43,917 nucleotides of DNA from Podaxis mareebaensis. Taxonomy: Eukaryota > Basidiomycota > Agaricomycetes > Agaricales > Agaricaceae. The stretch's first letter is position 1; every line of letters starts with the position of its first letter. Under the pieces are notes generated by a model. The model had not been told where the DNA came from. It searched no databases and saw only the letters and a program-made list of their open reading frames with translations. The stretch spans positions 1 through 43,917 of the forward strand of contig JAEUWP010000558.1 of the NCBI GenBank assembly GCA_018524725.1, read 5' to 3'. Positions 11,533-22,465 of the stretch are shown here, piece after piece. The position numbers and the translations under genes are program-made.

Positions 11533-13519
11533 ATGTCGCACCCAGTCGTCAACTATACCTCTGAGTCCTCATGGGCTATGGTAAACACCGCGTCGTCCAT
11601 TTCGGAAGTAGCGCCAAGTTAACCAATTACATCTTAGATCGAAGACAAGTTCTCACCGTATGCAAAAGAGACGTTGGCTAAGGTCATCAAGTTCCTCGAG
11701 GTGCGCTCCGTTTGGTCCTCCTAAAGAGCTCTGAAATGGAATCTTGCCATCCGTTAGGAGGAGATTTTGCCCGCACAGAAGATTGCCCACGCGCAGCTGC
11801 CAAACGACCCGGTTCTGAGGTGGAAGACTGTCATTCCTGTGGTTGCTGAGCTGAAGGAGAAGGCGAAGAAGCTTGGGCTATGGAACTTGTTCCTGAGCAA
11901 GGCGCATTATCCCAAGCACGGTGTGCCGCTTACGAACCTCGAGGTAGGTCGTCTTGCTATCCCGGACGGGAAGTATAGGGGAGATTAATTATTGACCCGG
12001 GCTGGTGTCGGATAGTATGGTGTTATCGCTGAGATCCTTGCACATGCGGGACATATGGGCCCGGAGGTCATGAACTGTTCTGCGCCTGATACGGGTAACA
12101 TGGGTGAGTCTGCGTGGACGGCTGGTGGGTGTTCTTGTCAAGACTGATAATAGTGCAGAGGTGCTGGCAAGGTATGGTAATGATGAGCAGCAGAAGAAGT
12201 GGCTCGAACCTTTGTTGAACGGCGAGATTCGGTCTGCATTTGCCATGACTGAGAAGGGCGGTATGTTTGCTATTGCGCGAGGGAAAGTTGGATGAAAGTA
12301 TGATACTGACCATTTGGCAATAGTCGCCTCATCGGACGCGACGAATATCCGCACTTCTATCAGACTCGAGGGCGATGAAATCGTTATTAATGGGCACAAA
12401 TGGTTCGCCGTTCCTCGCCCTCCTTCAACAAAATCCCCGTTAACCCCACGCCTGACAGGTGGATCTCTGGTGCCGGTGACCCAAGATGCAAAGTCCACCT
12501 CGTCATGGGCAAGAGTGACCCGAATAACCAGAGCGCATACCACCAACAAAGCGTCGTCATCGTTCCCGCCGATACACCAGGAGTCAAGATTATCCGTCCT
12601 ATGAAGGTCTTCGGATACGATGATGCGCCCGAGGGCCATTGTGAGATTATTTATGACAACGTTCGCGTGCCCGCCAGAAATCTGGTTCTTGGTTGGGGTA
12701 GAGGATTTGAGATTATTCAAGGCCGTCTTGGGTATGTCGTTTGTGAACATGTTTCGGTAGCGCTGGCTGAAATGTGGACAGACCCGGTCGTATTCACCAC
12801 TGCATGCGCTCGATTGGTGCTGCCCAGTGCGCGCTGAACCTCCTCCTTCAGCGTGTTACCGATCCCGGTCGCAAGACTTTTGGCAAGCACCTCTATGAAC
12901 ACGGTGCGCCTACAGTGTCTTTCGTAATCTGGAGTTTGTCTTAACTCATATCATGCAGGCACTGTCATCGCTGACATTGCGAAATCGCGCGCGGAGATTG
13001 AGGCAGCACGCCTGCTTGTTTACAGTGCGGCTCTCCAGGCAAGCATCTTGCCGTCTCGCATTCTGAGTGACTCTAACCGCTCTTGTAGATTGATAAGGTC
13101 AAGGCTAAGGGTGCTCTCAAGGAGATTGGTATCGCCAAGGTGGGATTCTGACTGAATTCAAGATATCTGTAACATTGTTAATGCAGATTTGTTTGCAGTT
13201 CGTTGTTCCTTCGATGGCCCTGACAGTGATCGACCGTGCAATCCAATCATTCGGTGCGGAGGGTGTTTCGCAAGACCAGGAACTCGCCATGCGCTGGGCC
13301 AACCTCCGTACTCTCCGCATTGCCGATGCAAGTATTCAATCACTTGCCCTTTCAGGATGTTGACTAAACAAACTACTTCAGGGACCCGATGCTGTACATA
13401 TTCAACAAGTTGGCCAACGCGAACTCAAGCGCGTGCCCTTCCTCGTGCAAAAGACGAGGGAAAGGAAGGAGAGAGAACAAGCTTTGCTTAGGAAATACAA
13501 CATTAAGGCACATCTCTGA
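11533..13519 (+). CDS. Acyl-CoA dehydrogenase (ACAD10/11-like), PTS1-like tail
   Basis: FAD-dependent alpha,beta-dehydrogenation of acyl-CoA in fatty-acid or branched-chain degradation. Twelve exons (11533-11580, 11638-11700, 11758-11943, 12016-12103, 12159-12260, 12324-12402, 12459-12731, 12782-12903, 12959-13038, 13089-13139, 13199-13327, 13382-13519) give 452 aa. Signatures in order: [30 protein letters not shown] (FAD/substrate signature), [61 protein letters not shown] and the final [17 protein letters not shown]. The final tripeptide AHL fits the PTS1 pattern [SAC][KRH][LM], and no presequence is visible, so a peroxisomal site is likely. Introns 13039-13088 and 13328-13381 are GC-AG; both are forced by phase. 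The acceptor at 13198 was preferred over one 12 nt upstream. Confidence 0.92.
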
Positions 13520-15170
13520 TCGTTGGGGCTTCGTCAACCAAAAGGATTGCTATATTATTGTAAGGTTGCGATGACCATGTCGAAGATTTGGACTATCTTG
13601 GTTCGTATGTAGGGTGTATCCTTGGTCTGTATCCCGGACGATGTGGAGCTCCTTTATGTCAGAGAGAGCTATCGAAGCCAAAACTTTCACTTTACTTAAT
13701 CCCGTTGAGATTGCCCGGCATACATCTCCAGGTCAGTAGGTATTCGGAATCCATAGCCCAAAAGCATATTTGACAGAAAGCCGAATCCGAGAGGACGCTC
13801 CGCTTGTGCACGACCCGCAGAACCATAGCAACAATGAACTAGCCGATGGAACCGACGGCCGCGAAACAGACTATGGACAGCCAATATGACCCACTTTCAG
13901 GTCATGTGTTCTAATCGGTATCTTGCCAAAACAGATTGATATGACATATATATGACAGCCACGCCGAAGGTTCGCTCCCCAAAACCTGTCGGTGAGTAGA
14001 GTGTATGTGCTGTCGCTGAAAAGCCTAATCTTCTCTGAGAATGACGTGAATCTCAAAGAATACGCTAACGGCTCCACCGGTGAACATGACAGCACGCCAA
14101 AGGCCTGGTGGGGCTAGGTGGAGCGAGTCCCGCTGAAAAAGAGTCTAATTTCGCTTGCTGAAAACTCGCTGAAAATGTGTAGCACATACACTCTAGTGAC
14201 TATATGAGAGCCTGAGGGGCAACTTCTCGAGAGACGGTAGAACCAAGTTAATGTTTATGTCTGTGCATGCCGAAGGGGGAACATGGCACATGAGATGTAT
14301 CCAGATGTTAAGGGTCCAGGGGGCCAAGAATTGCCCTTGTGGAGCACAATGGAGTTGTTGCTTCTCTGCAGAATTAGGGTTTGGAGTCTCGATGATCCCC
14401 GCAAGATGAGGGCAATAAAGTCGGAGCTCGGCAAGGTCGGTGAGGTTATAGCGGACTACGGTCATGATGCATGATTGGAGTCAGTGTCGACGTCAGGTTG
14501 AACACACGAGTGGGGATGTGGAGAGAGAATTACGAGCCTCGGTGCGCATTAGGTAGGGATGGCGGTGGTTTTTGGGGATCTGGTAGGATATCGGTAGCCA
14601 TTGGACAAGCGAAATAGATTGTGCACGTTTCATATTTCCTATAGTAGATCCGCGGCTAAATTCTTGGGTTGTTACATGCCACGAAGCACGAGTGGTTTCA
14701 TCTGAGGGAGATGATTGGAAATAAGAGGCTAGAGCGGCGGGATCTGATCCCCCTTCTTGCACCAAAAATCCGGGAAAGGATCGGGCAGGCAGCATCGCCC
14801 GTTGGGCCGGACTCGAATCAGCAAGAGGCGAGTCCAGGCCAATATATTCGGTGTGGTTGACGGAGATTGTAAGGGTTCTCGGGATCAAGAAGGGCAATGA
14901 AGGGGGGTGTTCTTGACAAGGGTCCAGAACAGAGAGCTTAGGGTGGGAGAGAGACATACGTCCGAAAAAAGACGACAAACTTTTGAGGGTAGCACAGCAA
15001 AGGACTGCAAAGAAGGATCTATTGTTGTAGGTCCATATGGGCAGGATCGGGAAGCGCGAGATTCATTTAGGGACTTGCCTTGTGGGGCAATTGAGTGATG
15101 GTCTTGGTCACGTGGAGCAAAGAGAGGAAATTGGAATTGGATGTGGATTTATTTGGAAGGAGAGCAGGCC
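13520..15170. other. Long intergenic stretch without recognisable gene
   Basis: About 1.65 kb with normal CpG content, so it is not the decayed transposon DNA seen on the right. Short frames occur on both strands, for example 161 codons on the minus strand at 14978-14493, but none has a recognisable domain or a convincing splice partner. Two local elements stand out: a hairpin at 14805-14840, and TCACGTG with its CACGTG core at 15109-15114, which lies 57 bp before the next gene. A lineage-specific or noncoding transcript cannot be excluded. Confidence 0.5.
14805..14840. repeat. Hairpin-forming inverted repeat
   Basis: GGCCGGACTCG (14805-14815) pairs with CGAGTCC-A-GGCC (14829-14840) across a 13-nt loop with one bulged A, giving 11 base pairs. 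It is not followed by a T-run, and folding as a tRNA arm fails. Confidence 0.5.
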
Positions 15171-15759
15171 ATGTCGACGACGACAATACAGGACAACGAG
15201 GAGCAGACGAAGCGAGTCATCCGGCTCGACATCCCACCGCGCTTCTTCTATGTCACTGGCACTGCGTTCGTTGTCGGAACTGCGATTGGCATTGTCCGGG
15301 GCGGACGTCTCGCGGGCATGCGCTTTCTAGCGGAAAATGTGCATCGGCCGCCAACCACGGTGCAAGGATGGTACTTTTATAACAAGACAAAAAACTACAA
15401 GGTCATGCTGGGTGGGCTGAAGGGTGCAGGGACGGACTCGCTGCGCCTGGGGCTGGCTGCACTCGGCTGGGTTGGGACAGAGGAGGGCTTGGAGAGACTG
15501 GGCTGGGGCGACATAAAAGACAGTTGTGCTGGAGTGGCGACGGCGGTGGCATTCTCTGGAGTGTGTGAGTGGCGGGCTGAACAGCGGTGGATCTAGATTG
15601 CTGACAATTGCTGTGCTCGGGTGGTGGAATTTTTGTGTGCATTCAGACCGACTGCCGTGGAAACTGACTCGACGAACGCTGGCTCTGGGGCTAATAATTG
15701 GAAGTACATTAGACGTTCTTCGATGGGGGCGACAGCAGGTAGAGAAGCGTGTTAGCTAA
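15171..15759 (+). CDS. Small Tim17/22-like membrane protein, unknown function
   Basis: Predicted small integral membrane protein of 168 aa from two exons (15171-15564, 15647-15759; 82-nt intron with GTGAGT donor). After a short polar head, residues about 25-45 (RFFYVTGTAFVVGTAIGIV) form a glycine-rich helix. A conserved-looking block, HRPPTTVQGWYFYNKTKNYK, comes next, followed by glycine-rich segments GGLKGAGTDSLRLGLAALGW and GVATAVAFSGV. After the splice come YRLPWKLTRRTLALG and a last hydrophobic GLIIGSTLDVLRWG. Four Gly-rich helices with loops resemble the Tim17/Tim22/Tim23 superfamily, so an inner mitochondrial membrane place is plausible. I recognise this only as a conserved basidiomycete hypothetical type. 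The start 15171 was preferred over 15141, which would add MWIYLEGEQA. Confidence 0.72.
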
Positions 15760-15920
15760 AGGCGGATAGAGGCTGTATAGGAGTATATAGAGCGGGTAGA
15801 TAGTATAGAGTCGTAAAACGCTCAGCCCTGGCTAGGCGCTGCTCTTTCTCGGAACATTGGTTTCCCAGCTCTCCACTCCTCCCTCTCCACACTTAAAGAG
15901 GGCAAGCTCACGTTCCACAA

Positions 15921-18900
15921 ATGTCAGTTCCAACCCCTTGTGACAACAAACCAAACAAGTTTTCATATCTTCCTGCACTGGCGATCCCCAAAGTCATGAT
16001 CAAGTTCTGGCCAACAACATCGCAGGACCAGCTGACGCCCCGGGCAAGGCAGCAGGAAGAGAATCCGTTCGAACGCCTATCAAGGGCCCAGCCGCCTTCA
16101 TCACCTTCTCACACCAGCCACCCCTACAGCCCTGGTCCGTCAACGCCGACCTCTGTCCACCCGCTTCTGCAGACAAACAGTCCCTCTGCCTTGGGCGCGT
16201 ATTCCGGCTCGGCAACTTCGGATCTCACGCCTTCTGGCTTCTCCTCTTTCGGCCCTTTGCCTGCTGCCCAGCCAACAACTCAGCTTTCCCTTCATGCCCC
16301 CGTCTTCAACATGCAACAACCTCCCAAAGGCCAGCGCAAACAGTTATCAAACCTCTCCTCAGCGCCATCGCCATCGCCCGCCTCGTCTACTGCTCCTTCC
16401 TCTGCATCATCTGCTCCTCCTGCCTCCAGGGGCCAGATACATGTCAAACTGATCCAAGCACGCGGCCTCAACGTCCGTGGCCCAAACGCTCGCCCATATG
16501 TCGTCGTTCAATTTGAGCAAAACGAATTCATCAGCCGCGAACCCACAGACGAGACTGACAAGGAGGTCAAGGGTACCCCAACAAATCGTCCCCAGAACAC
16601 CTATTCCTCCACCATGGCCTCCACTGCCCTTTCTGCCCTTGGGGCGATAGGATCCAAGGTTGCCGCCCACGAAGCCAGCAGAAAGGGCTCTAAATCCAGT
16701 GCCAATGGTTCCTCGGGCTCATCGATATCATCGGCCCGCTCATCGATTACCTCCTCTACCGCTCTTTCTGCAGCAACAGCTGCCACCTCCACTAGCAGTC
16801 TCTTTGGTCGCCTTTCCGCTCATAATCCAGTTTGGAAGCACGAAGTTTCCTTGTAAGCTCTTGTTCGCAGTCTTATCTACACTTTTGGTCGTCTCACTAC
16901 TCCTTTTTTCTTACTCCCCCCTTCCCTCCAACGTAGCGATGTCACCTCTGAGGATTCTCAGATAACTTGCATGGTCTACGATCGCGCCGTCTCGGACCAG
17001 GGTTTCTTGGGCACCGTCAAGATCAAACCCGTGCTGATCCACGACCACACCGTTGATGATTGGTACAAGTGCGTGTTCTCTACCTTTTCTCTTCTCTCCT
17101 GTCAATTTCGCTCCTGCCCCCTATCATGCCGGCAGACGGCAAAACCTCACCCACTCCCATCTCCTGCGCATCATCTCGCTTGTAAGGAAATAACAAACTG
17201 ATCATACTTTCTTAACATTTTTTTTCAGGCTCCAGCCGGTTGAACACGAGGTCGTGTCGGGAGAGATACGTGTCCAGGTCACATTTGAACAATACAAGGC
17301 ATGTCCTTGCATCTCGGCCTGCTGTCAACTGGTGCTAACCTTTTATCGATGTTTTATTTTTATTTTTATTTCCTTCTCCCGTCCCTAAACGTTATCAACT
17401 CACACCCCGGCCTTCTTTCGGTGATATCATCATTACCTCATGTAAATTCGCGGCCGAGAAGACCAGGAGAGCCTTGACTCCGCGAGACTTTGAGTTCCTC
17501 AAGCTCATTGGTGTGGGGACGTTTGGCAAGGTCTTCCAAGTAAGGAAAAAAGACACAAGGCGGATATATGCCATGAAGGTGCTCTCGAAAAAGGAGATCG
17601 TTGCCAAGAAAGAAGTTGCGCATACAATAGGCGAGCGCAAAATCCTCCAACGCTCTCTCGAGTCACCTTTCCTTGTCGGTCTCAAGTTTAGTTTCCAGAC
17701 CGACACTGAACTGTACCTGGTCACCGATTTCAAGAGCGGAGGAGAGCTGTTCTGGCATTTGCAGAGGGAGACACGGTTCAGCGAAGAGCGCGCAAGGTTC
17801 TATGTTGCAGAACTCACGCTGGCATTAGAACATTTGCACAAGTATAATATCGTGTACCGGTGCGTAGATTTTACTTTCCATCAACGGTCCCGCTCTGACA
17901 CACCGATGCTAGGGACCTCAAACCCGAGAATATCCTCTTGGACGCTACGGGACACGTTGCCCTGTGTGACTTTGGTCTTTCAAAAGCAGACCTTCGTCCC
18001 GACGAACTCACGACGACATTCTGTGGCACAACAGAATATCTCGCACCGGAAATCCTTCTGGACGAGCAAGGCTACTCCAAGATTGTCGATTTCTGGTCCC
18101 TTGGGGTCCTCTTATTCGAGATGTGTTGTGGGTGGAGCCCATTCTATGCAGAGGATATCCAACAGATGTACAAGAATATCTGTTTTGGGAAGATAAGGTT
18201 CCCAAAGGGTGTTATCTGTGAAGAAGGCAAGCAATTTGTGAAGGGCGTACGTGAATCAGTCTTAAAGGAGTCATCTCGCAAAACTAACAGTACCATGTTC
18301 CAATCATAGCTTCTCAACCGCAACCCGAAACACCGGTTAGGGGCAAAACGCGACGCAGCAGAGCTCAAAGAACACCCCTTCTTCAATGGGATTGACTGGG
18401 AAGCACTCGCAAGGAAGGAAATCACACCACCTTTCAAACCCGTCGTCGAATCCGATGAGTCCGTCAACAATTTTGATCCCGAATTCACATCGGCGGACAT
18501 CAGCAACATGAGTATTGACGATGAATTGGACGACGATGATCCAAGCGAAGCATGGGTTTCACGTTCCATCAATCAGAACGGATTTGTGCATACCCCCAAT
18601 GGACCGCTCGGAAGCGAGCGCTCCTCTTCCTCGTCATCCGCAACCCAACGTGGGGCGTATGGATTGGGTCCGCTTAGTACCCTCAATGGAAATATCATCA
18701 CAACCAATGGTCACCATGCTGCTGGACCCAGTGCACCCCAGGGCATCCAAATCAAGTCGAGCAAGAAGAGGAAGGATGCAGCGGGCACCCCGCTTACTAG
18801 CAGTGTCCAGGAGAACTTTAGAGGTTTTACCTACTCGGGAGGGGAAAGTGTAGTGGTGCCACCTGGAGTATTAGCACAGCAGGCACAACAAAGGGCGAAA

Positions 18901-19047
18901 GATGAGGAGGCCGTCGACGACGAAGATGAGCCAGAGGTGACGACGGAGGACGAGGTTGAGGATACACGGATGAGCGCAGGCAGGTACGCTAATATGCGGA
19001 GAAAGGGGTTGGGATTCAGCGCGATGGATGATGACATGATGTCGTAA
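15921..19047 (+). CDS. SCH9: SCH9-like AGC protein kinase with C2 domain
   Basis: Ser/Thr kinase of the TORC1-Sch9 (S6K-like) nutrient pathway, acting in cytosol and at the vacuole. Six exons (15921-16852, 16937-17068, 17229-17298, 17462-17859, 17913-18246, 18310-19047) give 867 aa. The N-terminus is disordered, Ser/Pro/Ala-rich. A C2 domain occupies about 171-377 (GQIHVKLIQARGLNVRG ... VSGEIRVQVTFEQYK) and contains a Ser-rich insertion. The kinase runs from F388: glycine loop GVGTFGKV, catalytic K417, YRDLKPEN with D512, DFG at 530-532, and activation segment TTTFCGTTEYLAPE. The hydrophobic motif FRGFTY ends at residue 797, with the TORC1-type Thr at 796, followed by a 70-residue acidic tail. 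The intron 17299-17461 has a GC donor and tandem acceptors GAG/AAG; using the first adds one Lys. An alternative start at 15996 (MIKFWPT) is possible. Confidence 0.93.
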
Positions 19048-19781
19048 ACCGCTGCCGCCTTGCTTGCTCACTCAACCCAGTTCTCTTTACAGACTTTAGG
19101 TTTATTTTGTTTTTGTTTTTGTTTTTTTCACTACTTCATCTTTTATTTGTTTCTTTTCTTTTTTCCCCCCTCGTCCGTCGGGTTTTGTATGTATGGGTTC
19201 TTTGTCGTCTATTTCTTACAGGGAAACGAATCGTGCACTTATAATGCTTGTGTAGTAAGTAAACACATGACAAATATGTTTTATTGCAGAGTTTCGCCTC
19301 GTCAGTGCCCCTCGCCACATGTAATCTGAATTTTCCTTCTCTTATCCCCTTTTTCTTATTTCCGAATCTCCGAATCTCTTGTGCCGGCGCACGCACATCC
19401 CCACCTCTTTTACACCCCATGGACTTTGTCACTGCTCCTTTTGTCTGCTCACATATTCTTTTTTTTTTTTTCGGGTAAAATATGTCTTTCTAATAGATTG
19501 AATCAATTATGCCATCAGAAATACGAATATGTAGTGAAATCAGTAAGACCCTCTCTACTATATACTATGATATACAGGCGAGGATATAGAGCTGCTGTAA
19601 ATAAAGAGACAATGGATGCAGTAAAAAAGCCAGCGAGAATGATTAGTTGTTATGGTACGGCCGTACAATACTTTAATATCTACAAGACGGGAGAAACCAG
19701 TGTCCGTGTGACGAGAATAAGGATGTAGAAGAGAAATGCCAAGCTGGATTGAAGATGATGTGACTGGGTGGTGTAGATTTA
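19048..19781. other. Convergent 3' UTR/intergenic stretch
   Basis: This stretch lies between the stops of the convergent kinase and [2Fe-2S] protein genes. It contains long T-rich and TTTTG-repeat tracts after 19100 and a T12 run near 19460, compatible with 3' UTRs and terminators. I see no gene or transposon. Confidence 0.55.
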
Positions 19782-21156
19782 TCACCAGTCGTTCAGTGAT
19801 TTGCACCCGGGTCGTGAGAGGTTAAGTCCTCCACGGAGCAAAGGGGGCAACACGAGACCACCAATAATGGTGTTGACAACGATTGATTCCACGTCGTGTG
19901 GCGTGACACGGCCATACCACACCCCAGCCCCTTGCGGTGTATAAATCTAGACCACAAAGTCGTTAACATTCGGATGTGACGCAAGACAGAAGGCGGGAAG
20001 AAACATACGATGCAGTTACCGGCATATTTGTGTCCACCGACATGAGAAACTTTGATAATGAGAGCGCGTTTGGATTCCGCGCTTTCCTTTAACTGGGTTT
20101 GTATAATCCCTTCTCTTTGCTCCGCCGTTATGGCGAGATCTTCGAGGGGTGAGCCATAGGTATATGATGGGCATTCAAGCTGCGTATCAGCCTCCCAGCC
20201 GTGATGTTCCAAGGAACGGATGAATGCTATTCTTGTCGTCAAAGCTGTTCATTCGAAGTGTTGAATAAGCTTCACGGACCATGTTCTAGCTTGGGAGCGG
20301 CAATACCGCATCTATTGTCTCGCTTCTTGTGAGAGCCTGAGTAATTTTCGAGTTGCAGGATTAACGTTCAAGTTGATGATTTGTGGAGTTATGTTTGCTC
20401 ACATAATAGGATGACACATGAATAGGGGAGCACCCAGGTTTTCAATTGACTTTTCTCCAGAAAGGCACCCGTCCGACTGACACTGGGGTCCAGAGAGCTA
20501 TCCCAGAGTTCGTGTGCGCCTTGGCAAGACCGTTCGACTTCTGTCACCACCTTGAAGTCGGGAAGCACGAGCACAGTTTCGTTGCTGTCGTCGTCACATA
20601 TTGATCTGTGACTTCCGTTCAGAACGGACACGCGAGTGGAGTCGGAGGTGCGGAAAAGGCCTGGAGCCTGACGAGGAGACTTGATAGTTGTGTGGTGCGC
20701 AGGTTTGGGCCCCCCAGGGAGCTCATCTTGCAGCTCGGAGAGATGGGCAGCGAGGGATCCTTTAGCGTCCGTGATATCTTTCTCCCAATCTGTCTTGCCT
20801 GTGGAAATGACGATCTGCATTGCCGGCGAGGCACCGAAGTGAGCAATCTTCAGGACCAGCACACGGCAAGTGAACACACCTGGCGGTGGTAAGGTTTCAC
20901 AGACCCCAGCATTTGTGTCTCCCAGTCCACATCGAAACGACTCGGATACGCATCATGACCTGGTAACGGAGATGGTATGAATATTATCTGATAACCAAAG
21001 CACCCCAATTTCCATACCGAGGTCGCAGGGATCTGAGCACGACCGGCAGTCTGCCGAAGAGACTGGGACAGAGGATGCTCTGAGCTGGCCGCATACCTCT
21101 TCTATCTCTGCAGGTCGTCCTAGGACATATGCCTGAAGTTTACGGAGACTGTACAT
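19782..21156 (-). CDS. Apd1/Aim32-family [2Fe-2S] protein (sucrase/ferredoxin-like)
   Basis: Thioredoxin-fold ferredoxin-like protein. In the family the cluster is held by two Cys and two His, and Aim32 works in mitochondrial redox control. Six exons (21156-21018, 20959-20880, 20814-20403, 20336-20280, 20226-20009, 19946-19782) give 356 aa. The N-terminal half has ADCRSCSDPC and VISTGKTDWEKDI. The C-terminal half carries the ligand pattern C211-x8-C220 (LLCSHKKRDNRCG) and H291-x3-H295 (KVSHVGGHKYAGNC), then IYTPQGAGVWYGRVTPHD and a hydrophobic IIGGLVLPPLLRGG. The C211 codon is itself split by an intron. For intron 4 the acceptor giving a 53-nt intron (20227-20279) was preferred over one giving 35 nt, because it yields APKLEHAFIRSLE. 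No strong presequence is visible, so Apd1-like cytosolic placement is as likely as Aim32-like mitochondrial placement. Confidence 0.88.
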
Positions 21157-22130
21157 GGGAGAAAAAGAGTGGACGAGGGGATCGGGGTGGAGAAAGAAAA
21201 GTCAGAGGAGAGTTCAGGGCCAAGTAATTCAGTTGTCAATTCTACACCGCTTATCAGATACCGTTCAGCTTACCTAAGCACCTGCTCTCCCTTCTCCGTG
21301 TCGTCCACTGCCTAGCCCCGCACTTGTCCGCCTTGTCCGCTGCCCTTTCGGCTCTTCTCAGATCACCGTTGACCCACAACCACCCCTCCATCTTCGCCGC
21401 TCCAGACGACCTGGTCTGCAGGCCTTCGCTGTACTCTGTGACCGTCGATCCCCAATCTTCCCACCACCACGAGAACGGCCTTGATTTTTACCCACATCCA
21501 CAACTGCCCGTCCGCCTGTCGCGGCTTGACCATTGCCACCCCCGGGGCATTAAAATCCTGCTGCATCATTTGTCATCTACATCATGCTCGCTCGCACGAG
21601 CTTTCCTCTCCGAACCATACCCGCGAAAAATTGAGCTCTACACCTACTCGTGATTTTGCACCATTCTATCGATCCAAACTTGCAGGTCAGCATGTTACTA
21701 GGGCTTTGTCATCACACCAATCAGCCTCGTTCTTTCTCCAGGTTCGTTGTGTGGCGTTAACTCCTTGAGAACGTCGGTTGTACATCCGATTCAACATGCT
21801 CGAGCATCATATTGCGAATGTATACACAATACAACACCATCGATTGATGTTTCGTTCGCCTGTTGCCGATATAGGTCGCGGTGTGTATTAAAAACTTCAA
21901 AACATGGATGAATGGACACTTTACATACCTTAGTTCGTCATCGGTGTCTCGTAATGGTAAACAGGAAGAGAACAAACCCCTCGAGCTCCGGTTTTGTGGG
22001 ATACGTCTGATAAGACTAGAGAGAGAAGGGATTGAACAGCCGAGAATAGCATCCTCCCATCTAGAAACTTCTAATTTAGGACAATCTGTGTCTTCCACAT
22101 TTCTAATTAGTTCACCTTGCTTTGTCACTT
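21157..22130. other. Intergenic region up to the transposon boundary
   Basis: This region holds the promoter of the Apd1/Aim32-like gene and about 0.8 kb of further unique-looking DNA with ordinary CpG content. Short frames on both strands (for example plus strand 21324-21653 and 21881-22213) have no recognisable domain. A possible short transcript starting at an ATG near 21582 soon hits a stop. From about 22,130 onward CpG almost vanishes, marking the edge of the repeat block. Confidence 0.5.
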
Positions 22131-22465
22131 ACTCATCCTCCGGGCATCACTATCCCTGCTTCAGTCCCGTTTCAATGCCTTCAAGCAGTATGGATGGTTT
22201 GGGAAAGCATTGAAGGATTCCAGAAGCTTCATTGTCATAGCAGGTACAAGCCTCTCAGCTGCTCAAGTTGTTAACAGCTCTCATCTGGGGAGGCCAGATA
22301 GGTTGAAGTAATATGTGTTGAATTAAAGAATGATGGCAGTATGATTGGGTGGAAGGGGGATGGACCTGAGTACCCAAGACCCCAGATAATGATGTCAAGG
22401 AGGGACACAGTTGGGTTGCCCAGAGAAGGAGCACCATCCAGCCAACATGTTCTGATGTAGAGGGC

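Noticed and set aside
14800..14840. tRNA-like T-loop (GATTCGAGTCC on the minus strand)
   Set aside because: The T-stem has a closing mismatch, and no A-box or acceptor stem lies at the right distance. The match is better explained by the hairpin.
14493..14978. 161-codon minus-strand frame as a gene
   Set aside because: No recognisable domain, no promoter or splice support, and a composition typical of chance frames in GC-rich DNA.
17384..17461. Treating the open stretch before SCH9 exon 4 as normal exon
   Set aside because: No AG acceptor exists upstream of it, and the family joins C2 and kinase by a short linker. It is kept only as a possible isoform.
20245..20279. A 35-nt intron in the Apd1/Aim32-like gene
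   Set aside because: The next in-phase acceptor gives a 53-nt intron and a better family match (APKLEHAFIRSLE), so the very short intron is unnecessary.
21324..21653. 109-codon plus-strand frame upstream of the transposon block
   Set aside because: Its composition looks like a Pro/His/Ser-rich noncoding promoter region, and no domain or continuation was found.
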